64,000 nt of DNA, taken from contig OZ219861.1 in NCBI GenBank assembly GCA_964291545.2, positions 1,178,001-1,242,000 of the forward strand. The letters run 5' to 3'. The DNA is from G963667675 sp964291545. GTDB lineage: Bacteria > Chloroflexota > Dehalococcoidia > Lucifugimonadales > UBA3495. The first letter of the stretch is position 1. Every line of letters starts with the position of its first letter. Made by a program: the position numbers and the translations under genes. This document shows positions 57,647-64,000 of the stretch, one piece after another. The notes below the pieces were generated by a model. The model had not been told where the DNA came from. It was given only the letters and a program-made list of their open reading frames with translations, and did no database searches.

Positions 57647-58930
57647 GTGGACCTCCTCCGCATCGCCACCGCCGGGTCAGTGGACGATGGCAAGAGCACA
57701 CTCATCGGTCGTCTGCTGTATGACTCGAAGGCGCTGGACGATGACGTGCTCGCCGCCGTGGAGAGCGCCAGCCGGCGGCGCCGCAGCGACTACGTGAACC
57801 TTGCCCTGGTCACCGACGGGCTGCGCGCCGAACGGGAGCAGGGAATCACCATCGACGTTGCCTACCGCTACTTCTCCACTCCAACGCGCAAGTTCATCCT
57901 GGCAGATACGCCGGGTCACGTGCAGTACACGCGCAACATGGTTACCGGGGCGTCCACCGCCGAGGCAGCTCTAATCATGATCGACGTGCGCAACGGCGTG
58001 ATGGAGCAATCGCGCCGCCATGCCGTCATTTCATCCTTGTTGGGCATAGACCAAATTGTGGTTTGCGTCAACAAGATGGACCTGGTCGGCTATGATGAGC
58101 AAGCCTACGAGGCGGTCCGTTCCGAATTCGCTCCGCTTATGGAGCGGCTCGGTGTGGACGACGCGACATTCATCCCGGTGTCGGCGCTGAACGGCGACAA
58201 TGTAGTCGAGCCTTCGGCGAACATGCCCTGGTACCAGGGTTACACTCTGATGGCCCACCTGGAGAGCCTTCCAGTGCGCGGGGGACTGGACACGCTGCCG
58301 TTGAGAATGCCCGTTCAGTACGTCGTCCGCCCCCACCGGGAGGAGTACCACGACTACCGGGGATATGCCGGGAGCGTTGCGTCGGGCGTGCTGCGGGTGG
58401 GCCAGCGAGTGCGCATTGCGCCCTCCGGCATGGAGAGTTCTATCACTGCCATCGAAACGCCCTGGGGCGCGGTGGACGAGGCTAGATCTCCGGACGCGGT
58501 CACGGTCCAGATCGCCGACGACCTGGACGTCGCCCGCGGGGAGATTATCTGCGGAGCGGACGACGGGCCGGAGACTATCCAAGAGTTCGACGCGGTCGTT
58601 TGCTGGATGGACGAACGCACCGAGTTGCACCCCGGCCAAGCGTACCGCATCAAGCATGCCGCCCGAACGGCAAAGGCAGTGGTGACCGACCTGGTGTCGT
58701 TGTTCAACGTCACGTCGCTGACCGGCGAATCCGATGCGGACTCGCTGCGGCTCAACGAAATCGGCCGCGTCAAGGTCAAGGTCAGCGCCCCGTTGGCGGT
58801 GGACGACTACACGGCCAATCGCGTCACCGGCAGTTTCATTCTCATAGACGAAGGAACCAACGCCACCGTGGCTGCGGGAATGATTGGCGAGCCGGCGTTC
58901 GGTTTCTCGGTTCCCTCGCGACAGCGCTAG
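57647..58930 (+). CDS. cysN: Sulfate adenylyltransferase subunit 1 (GTPase)
   Basis: A 427-residue EF-Tu-like GTPase that drives CysD. G1 is GSVDDGKSTLIGRLLYDSK, G3 DTPGHVQYTRNM, G4 NKMDLVGYD. It has no fused CysC APS-kinase domain, as expected where APS itself is reduced. GTG start two bases after the cysD stop. Last gene of the cysH-cysD-cysN operon visible here; sulfite reductase is not in the window. Confidence 0.96.
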   Translation: MDLLRIATAGSVDDGKSTLIGRLLYDSKALDDDVLAAVESASRRRRSDYVNLALVTDGLRAEREQGITIDVAYRYFSTPTRKFILADTPGHVQYTRNMVTGASTAEAALIMIDVRNGVMEQSRRHAVISSLLGIDQIVVCVNKMDLVGYDEQAYEAVRSEFAPLMERLGVDDATFIPVSALNGDNVVEPSANMPWYQGYTLMAHLESLPVRGGLDTLPLRMPVQYVVRPHREEYHDYRGYAGSVASGVLRVGQRVRIAPSGMESSITAIETPWGAVDEARSPDAVTVQIADDLDVARGEIICGADDGPETIQEFDAVVCWMDERTELHPGQAYRIKHAARTAKAVVTDLVSLFNVTSLTGESDADSLRLNEIGRVKVKVSAPLAVDDYTANRVTGSFILIDEGTNATVAAGMIGEPAFGFSVPSRQR

Positions 58931-59055
58931 CCTGATCCGCCTGGGTGCGCGCCGGCGCCATGCTTCCCCGGCCGCGGCCTTGGCAACTACTCCACCGCAG
59001 CCAAAGCGTCCCCTCAGTGGTATTATTGGCTCCAAACTGGCTATAGGAGTTTCCG

Positions 59056-59262
59056 GTGGACGTTTACTACGTGAATAGCGCGGCACAAGCGAATGGGGAC
59101 CACGAGGTGCATAGCCCAAGTTGCTCGTACTTACCGGAAATCAACAGAAGGATCTATCTTGGGGTCTTCATGGACTGTCACGAGGCAGTAGACGCCGCCA
59201 AGGAACACCGTGCCCAGGTGAATGGCTGTATACACTGTTGCGGGAACTGCTATACAGGCTAG
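59056..59262 (+). CDS. Small conserved Cys-rich protein
   Basis: A 68-residue protein: VYYVNSAAQANGDHEVHSPSC, a SYLPEINRRIYLG segment, DCHEAVDAAKEH and C-terminal NGCIHCCGNCYTG. Six or seven Cys and several His could bind a metal. I recall similar short proteins with a YYVNxNAQxNGDHEVH start in diverse bacteria, without a function. GTG start with AGGAG six bases upstream. Follows the cys operon by 125 bp. Confidence 0.7.
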   Translation: MDVYYVNSAAQANGDHEVHSPSCSYLPEINRRIYLGVFMDCHEAVDAAKEHRAQVNGCIHCCGNCYTG

Positions 59263-59459
59263 ACCAGCCTAAGGTTGCCGTCAGCCGGTTCCGCAGGCTG
59301 TTGGTTATTGTCACCTATCCGCCGGTGTGCTTCCCGGTCGAATTATAGAATCCCCAAAGATTAACTGCGGACGCTGCATTAGGCCGGCGCCTGATTGGAA
59401 GATTGTTCAGGGCGCCTGGAATGCAGCGCATCCTTTGACTAACTAAGGAGGTCCGGACA

Positions 59460-60227
59460 ATGACTGGTCTGCTGGAAGGCAAGATTGCGCTGGTCACGGG
59501 AGCGGCGTCGGGCATTGGGCGGGCTACGGCGCTGGTCATGTCGCGGGAGGGGGCAACGGTGGTGGTGTCGGACGTGAATGCCGACGGCGGAGAGGAAACC
59601 GTTAGCGCCATCAAGGAAAGGGGCGGTGAGGGGATGTTCGTCCACGCCGACGTTTCCCGGGCGGGCGACGCGGCGGCGCTGATAGAACAGGTGGTGTCGG
59701 CTTACGGGCGGCTGGACTGCGCCCACAACAACGCCGGCGTCGAGGGTTACATGGCCGGGCGTCTCCACCAATACCCGGAAGACCAGTGGGACCGGCTCAT
59801 AAGCATCAACCTCAAGGGCGTGTGGCTCTGCATGAAGTACGAAATACCGCAAATGCTGGAGCAGGGCGGCGGGGCCATAGTCAACACCGGGTCAATTGCG
59901 GGGCTGGTCGGCTCGAGGCGGATGTCGGCCTATTCGGCCAGCAAGCACGCGGTGATAGGGCTGACCAAGACCGCGGCGCTGGAATACGCCCGGGACGGCA
60001 TCCGGGTGAACGCCGTCTGTCCCGGCATGATAGACACGCCATTGATGGATCGCCTCATAGAGGGCCGCGAGGCGGCATACGAGGCTGCTATTCCGCTACG
60101 TCAGCCCATAGGCAGGCTGGGGACGCCGGAAGAAATAGCGGAATCGGTGACGTGGCTCTGCTCCGACGCGGCATCGATGGTGACAGGGTCGGCCATGGCC
60201 GTGGACGGCGGGTTGACGGCGCAGTAG
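59460..60227 (+). CDS. Short-chain dehydrogenase/reductase
   Basis: A 255-residue classical SDR. NAD(P) site TGAASGIGRA; HNNAGVEG; catalytic Ser in TGSIAGLVGS; YSASK (YxxxK); NAVCPGMIDTPLM. The SDVNADGG stretch, with Asp after the second strand, favours NAD(H). Strong AAGGAGG ribosome site. The substrate cannot be inferred; the neighbours (amidohydrolase, ABM monooxygenase) hint at organic compound catabolism. Confidence 0.9.
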   Translation: MTGLLEGKIALVTGAASGIGRATALVMSREGATVVVSDVNADGGEETVSAIKERGGEGMFVHADVSRAGDAAALIEQVVSAYGRLDCAHNNAGVEGYMAGRLHQYPEDQWDRLISINLKGVWLCMKYEIPQMLEQGGGAIVNTGSIAGLVGSRRMSAYSASKHAVIGLTKTAALEYARDGIRVNAVCPGMIDTPLMDRLIEGREAAYEAAIPLRQPIGRLGTPEEIAESVTWLCSDAASMVTGSAMAVDGGLTAQ

Positions 60228-60306
60228 TTACTGTTAGGGCGCCTGGAGCGGGTGCGGGACAGCAAGAGTAGGGCAGATCCAAGAACGTCTGTGCCCCAAC
60301 TCCCGG

Positions 60307-60487
60307 CCGATCAGCTGGCGGCGCCCCTCCTGCCGCCGGAGGTTGGGTAGACCGGGGCAGGCAGGGTGGTAAGTTCCTCGAATACCCTGATGGTGGTGGG
60401 TTTTCTCAGGAAGGCGCTGATTCTGAGCTCCACTTGCTTGCGGTACTCGTCGTTGGACAAGGCTTCCCAGTATTCCCGGCTGCCCCA
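60307..60487 (-). pseudogene. 181-bp truncated duplicate of the ABM monooxygenase gene end
   Basis: Matches 62687-62867 over 181 bases with about eight substitutions and no gaps. It encodes the last 58 or so residues (REYWEALSNDEYRKQ, ISAFLRKPTTIRVFEEL, ending GRRGAAS and TGA 60311-60313) but the 5' part is missing, replaced by unrelated sequence after 60487. The copies lie on the same strand and flank the amidohydrolase gene and its downstream and upstream gaps. Confidence 0.9.
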
Positions 60488-60653
60488 TTTCGCTTCCCTG
60501 TCCTTATTCCATTAAGTCTAACCCTTGCCTGATCGCCTCCTATTGTGGAGTGTGCGCTAGCTCTCGTAAAATGCTCGGCGCAAAAAAACAACAGGTACCC
60601 GCGATGGAGTACCTGCTGAAAAGAGCCAAAGGTCGGCCTAGCCGTACCAGGAG

Positions 60654-61787
60654 CTAATTCAGGTTGTATATCCTGGCGGCGTTGCCACCTGTGATCTTGG
60701 CTTTTTCCTCCTCGGTGCAGTCCGCCAGAATCTGTTCGAGAATCTGCCGGCTCCTGGGGAAGGTCGACTCGAGGTGGGGATAGTCTGCACCCCACTGCAA
60801 GTTGTCCACTCCTATACGGTGACGCAACTCTATACCCAGGGCATCTTCCTGAAAGCCAATGAACACGTTACTGTGAAAGAAGTCGCTGGGAAGCGCACCC
60901 TCTTTAAATCGATACTCCTGGGTGAACTCTCGCTCTCTTTGGGTGTAAGTGAAGTCAAGGCGCTCCACGAAGTGGGGAGCCCAGGATAGCTCCTGCTCCA
61001 CCGAGCCCACCTGGAGTATTGGATAGCGCTCGAAAGCGCCGCAAAAGATGATATGGGCAAGCGACATTCGCACCCAATAGTCCAGATTAGTAGTGAATGC
61101 GGCTGAGACGGTATCCAGGTTCAGTTCTTGAATTCCCTGGCCTGCGGCCGGACGATTGGTGCCAACGTGCAGGCTCAGGGGTATTCCCGAGTCTTGGGCC
61201 GCAGCCCACAGGGGTTCGTACTCAGGCTTATTGTAGGACCGCCCGTCTGGAGGATAGATGCTGATCATAGCCCCTACAAAGCCCATCTTGGCACAGCGTT
61301 CCAGCTCATTTACACCATCCCCCACATCATCCACATTCAGCATCGCGATACCCTTGATTCGCTTGGGAAACGCGCTGCAGAATTCGCCGACCCAATCGTT
61401 GTAGGCCCTGAAGATGGAGCTTAGCAGTTTGCTATCCGGCACGGTGCTGTAGAGCCCAAGACCCAATGTAGGATAGACGATACTCACGTCGATTCCATCG
61501 ATATCCATGTCTTTGACGTGCTCCTCGGGAATGTAACCCCCGGGACGCGCCTCTTCGAGCCGACCTTCAAAAGTCAGCTTCTCCGGGTCTTCAAACCTGA
61601 AGCCGGTCTGGTTCGACCCCGCAGAGACGGGATATACTTTCACGCCGTCGCATATCCACCAGTCGCTGTCTTCCAAGCGCTCCACGTGCGGCATCCGGTC
61701 TTTGAACTTTGAGTCACCCCGGCCGTCCCACAGGTCTACGGGTTCGATGACGTGGTTATCCGAGGATATGACTCTATAGCTGGACAT
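60654..61787 (-). CDS. Amidohydrolase 2-family metal hydrolase
   Basis: A 377-residue ACMSD/gamma-resorcylate decarboxylase-like TIM barrel. First metal motif SSDNHVIEP (DxH), then DMDIDGIDVSIVYPTLGLG, SLHVGTNRP and WGADYPHLES. Such enzymes hydrolyse or decarboxylate aromatic or lactone-type acids; many paralogues occur in SAR202-like Chloroflexota. The substrate is open. GGAGG lies close to the ATG. The 3' end faces the duplicated ABM fragment. Confidence 0.88.
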   Translation of the reverse strand: MSSYRVISSDNHVIEPVDLWDGRGDSKFKDRMPHVERLEDSDWWICDGVKVYPVSAGSNQTGFRFEDPEKLTFEGRLEEARPGGYIPEEHVKDMDIDGIDVSIVYPTLGLGLYSTVPDSKLLSSIFRAYNDWVGEFCSAFPKRIKGIAMLNVDDVGDGVNELERCAKMGFVGAMISIYPPDGRSYNKPEYEPLWAAAQDSGIPLSLHVGTNRPAAGQGIQELNLDTVSAAFTTNLDYWVRMSLAHIIFCGAFERYPILQVGSVEQELSWAPHFVERLDFTYTQREREFTQEYRFKEGALPSDFFHSNVFIGFQEDALGIELRHRIGVDNLQWGADYPHLESTFPRSRQILEQILADCTEEEKAKITGGNAARIYNLN

Positions 61788-62690
61788 GATTCAGCCTCCT
61801 GTTTTACACCGGCCCAATCTTGCCGCACCAGTCCATCCCGACAGGCTGGCGCCGCCGCGGATAGTAGCATCCGCCTTAATAGGCGTCAATTAAGCCCTGG
61901 ACCGCACTCCGTACTGCGAAGCGCACGGGCCTTCTCCGTTGGCCACTTAAGCCATGTCAATGGGCAGTAGGTCTCTGATGACCGCATCCGGACCAATTGG
62001 TGTTGCGACCAAGGCTGCACTCGGAAGCCCATCGGTGGGCCTCCCCTGCAAAGGTTAGTGAGGGTTGAGTCTGTGCAACTCTCGCCCGCAAGATGCCCAT
62101 TCTATCAAGTGGGTACGAATTCCGCAACGATAATAGAGTTTGCAATTGTGATACAAGTAGCAACTTGTTGAATATCACTAAATCGATGCTAAAGAGGCCA
62201 TAATGTTGACAGTACAAACGTATCCCTTGTGGTCTAATACACGGCGGCTGAATGGAAGGCTGATTGATGAAGTGCCGCGTCTGGTCATCTCAAACGTGCC
62301 GGGCCTGCTCGGCGCCCGCAACCACGTACGAGAGGACCCTCATCCGCTGGACTGGTTGCTCGTCACCGACATCTGGCTGGACGACTAAAGAGTGGCCATC
62401 GCGCCAGCGTATTAACTTTCGGCCTGCCACGCCCGTTGGGAGTATGAGACGATACCGGTTCACGAGCATATGAGCCGGTGTGGCAAATAGTCTCGCTTGC
62501 CCGGCTCAAGGCCTAGAGCTGCAGTTAAATTGGAAGAAGGTCAGTCGGATGCGTTCAAGAATAGTGGGGCTTTTCCTCGTCCATAGACCATTCTTGGGAA
62601 AACCGATGTGCGTAGGGCAATATCTGCCTAGAAAACTCTTTACGTTCCACCTGGATAAGAGTTAACAGCTAGGATCTCAGCCCCCTCCGA
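61788..62690. other. 900-bp region without a convincing gene
   Basis: Lies between the amidohydrolase start and the ABM stop, less GC-rich than its surroundings. A 61-residue frame at 62203-62388 (MLTVQTYPLWSNTRRLNG..., ending TDIWLDD) has AAAGAGG five bases before its ATG and might be real, but no family is recognised and the coding signal is weak. Confidence 0.4.
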
Positions 62691-63035
62691 TCAGCTAGCG
62701 GTGCCCCTCCTGCCCCCGGAGGTTGGGTAGACCGGGGCCGGCAGGGTGGTAAGTTCCTCGAATACCCTGATGGTGGTGGGTTTTCTCAGGAAGGCGCTGA
62801 TTCTGATCTCCACTTGCTTGCGGTACTCGTCCTGGGACCAGGCTTCCCAGTATTCCCGGCTGCCCCAGGTGCTGGATACCATGAAGACTCTGGGGTTGTC
62901 CAGCGACCGCCAGGTCTCGCCGTAGAGGTAGCCCTGCTGCCTGACGGTCTGGCTGCGCAAGTCGCGCAGCATGTTCCAGACCAGGACTTCGTAGCCGGCT
63001 TTTACCTTACGTTCGATGAGGACCTTAATTGCCAT
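62691..63035 (-). CDS. Antibiotic biosynthesis monooxygenase (ABM)-like protein
   Basis: A 114-residue small ferredoxin-like-fold protein: IKVLIERKVKAGYEVLVWN, GYLYGETWRSLDNP, FMVSSTWGSREYWEAW, typical of the ABM/heme-degrading monooxygenase superfamily. Cofactor-free oxygenation or small-molecule binding is the family role. AAGGAG is six bases before the ATG. Its C-terminal half is duplicated at 60307-60487. Confidence 0.87.
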   Translation of the reverse strand: MAIKVLIERKVKAGYEVLVWNMLRDLRSQTVRQQGYLYGETWRSLDNPRVFMVSSTWGSREYWEAWSQDEYRKQVEIRISAFLRKPTTIRVFEELTTLPAPVYPTSGGRRGTAS

Positions 63036-63162
63036 GGTAGTCTCCTTGTTGCCGCGGGCGGGAACTCAGGTGGCCTGGCGAGATCTACTTTTAGCCTATG
63101 GATTGGAGTTGGTCCTGTCAAGAATGGGTGATGGGCGAGGGGGTTGGTCCTGTACCAGCGCC

Positions 63163-63207
63163 GGCTGTCCGTTCCCCCTTCGAGAACCTCAGGACGAACG
63201 GACAGCC
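63163..63207. repeat. Dispersed stem-loop repeat, copy near the right end
   Basis: GGCTGTCCGTTC (63163-63174) and GAACGGACAGCC (63196-63207), perfect arms around CCCCTTCGAGAACCTCAGGAC. The rest of 63036-63406 holds TCCTCAGAATGACAGG-type repeat fragments and no gene. Confidence 0.85.
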
Positions 63208-63406
63208 TAGTTGCAGGCCAGGCATTTTAGATTCTTTCGTCGCAAGCTCCTCAGAATGACAGGTTAGGGGCGGGGAACGATGGTGTGTGCGCTTCGCTCG
63301 CCCTTCGATTTCCATCAGAACGAACGGGTGGATGGGCAGCGCGAGCTGGGGCTGGGGATTAGGGGAACGCCAGGCGTGCTGGGGGATGACAATGGGGCCG
63401 GAAGTG

Positions 63407-64000
63407 TTAGGGGGCTTGGTTGTTTCTGATGAGGTCGCGGATGCGGTTGGGGCTGAGGGGGAGTTGGGTTACGTTGACTTGGAATGTCTCCAGGGCGTGG
63501 GAGACGGCGTTGGCTAACGTGGCCCCCGTGGCCAGTATGGAGCCCTCGCCGGCGCCCTTGACGCCTAGGGGGTTGAGGGGGGAAGGAGCTTCTTCTAGGA
63601 TTACGCTTTTTATGTTGGGGATGTCGCGGCTGGTGGGGAGGAGATAGTCCATAAAGGTGCCGGTGAGCAGCTGGCCGTCGTCGTCGTAGACCAACTCCTC
63701 CAGGATGGTGCCGCCGATGCCCTGGGCTGCGCCGCCGATGGACTGGCCGTGCATGGTGAGGGGGTTGACGCAGCGGCCGACGTCCTCGACCACGATGTAG
63801 CGGAGAACTTCGAGCTTGCCGGTCTCCGGGTCGACGGCTACGTGGGCTCCGTGGGCCCCGTATGAATAAGTCCGCTCGCCCATCCTGAAGTACTCGGTGA
63901 CGTCCAGGCCCGCAGCGCCTTGGCCGGATTCGGCGAGACGGATGACGTCAGCAAGGTCCAATGCGGCTTCTTCCCCGGGCTGTCCAGTGCGGTAGACCGC
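63407..64000 (-). CDS. CoxL-type molybdopterin hydroxylase large subunit (3' part)
   Basis: The last 197 residues of a xanthine oxidase/CO dehydrogenase-type large subunit; the gene runs off the right edge. Family features are YGAHGAHVAVDPETG, VEDVGRCVNPLTMHGQSIGG, GGTILEELVYDDDGQ, and MDYLLPTSRDIP, followed by GVKGAGEGSILA with the conserved catalytic Glu of molybdenum hydroxylases. The active-site loop telling true CO dehydrogenase (Cys-containing) from other hydroxylases is beyond the window, so the substrate is open. Confidence 0.92.
   Translation of the reverse strand, partial: AVYRTGQPGEEAALDLADVIRLAESGQGAAGLDVTEYFRMGERTYSYGAHGAHVAVDPETGKLEVLRYIVVEDVGRCVNPLTMHGQSIGGAAQGIGGTILEELVYDDDGQLLTGTFMDYLLPTSRDIPNIKSVILEEAPSPLNPLGVKGAGEGSILATGATLANAVSHALETFQVNVTQLPLSPNRIRDLIRNNQAP

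Noticed and set aside
62480..62665. 61-residue plus-strand frame
   Set aside because: No ribosome site, no family and poor coding character.

Overview
The window is a 64 kb stretch of GC-rich bacterial chromosome with mostly housekeeping genes and one clearly accessory block. The gene content suggests a Chloroflexota bacterium of the Dehalococcoidia/SAR202 type: a PAC2-family protein, translin-like protein, YmdB/RNase Y pair, AcuC-like deacetylase, LLM flavin oxidoreductase, a CoxL-type hydroxylase, lipoproteins with proline-threonine linkers, and dispersed short palindromes. This placement rests on family recall, not on a search. No rRNA, tRNA, CRISPR array, integrase or transposase was recognised.

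Layout. 0-9 kb: pterin dehydratase, argH-rpe, rpmB, folB, a CitE-like lyase, polA, then thiE with an unusual N-terminal extension, coupled to a translin-like gene. 9-21 kb: comM, rny, ymdB, a PHP phosphoesterase, plsY, a B-box membrane protein, then on the other strand recA-recX, a glutaredoxin-like protein, a second plsY-like gene, a 3-hydroxyisobutyrate dehydrogenase-like gene and an inositol monophosphatase. 21-28.5 kb: an exported-protein island with a large multidomain metzincin protease, an EF-hand lipoprotein, three small lipoproteins and several broken copies of their modules. 28.5-41 kb: trpS with a possible Fe-S motif, a minisatellite-like repeat block, a PAC2/coiled-coil pair, an AcuC-like deacetylase, an orphan BrnA-like antitoxin, amt, and a 1716-residue exonuclease-RecQ-UvrD fusion.

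41-53 kb: dnaJ-prmA, a divergent protein kinase next to a PP2C phosphatase, a PimA-like glycosyltransferase overlapping a CDP-alcohol phosphatidyltransferase, a tandem thioredoxin-fold protein, ribH, an LLM oxidoreductase, a sugar-phosphate nucleotidyltransferase, and a family-5 solute-binding lipoprotein whose mRNA leader consists of four 35-bp repeats. 53-64 kb: three very small genes, a DtxR-type regulator convergent with bacterioferritin, a stand-alone Lrp ligand-binding domain, and a cysH-cysD-cysN sulfate activation/reduction operon preceded by what looks like a cysteine-codon leader peptide and a transcription terminator. A small Cys-rich protein, an SDR, an amidohydrolase, an ABM monooxygenase (with a 181-bp partial duplicate 2.4 kb away) and the 3' part of a coxL-type gene follow.

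The most promising items are the cysteine attenuator before cysH, the exported protease/TSP1-like/EF-hand island with its repeated modules and debris, the three-activity helicase fusion, and repeats placed directly in the 5' leaders of three unrelated genes. Small hairpin repeats with GGCTGTCCGTTC arms are scattered between genes.
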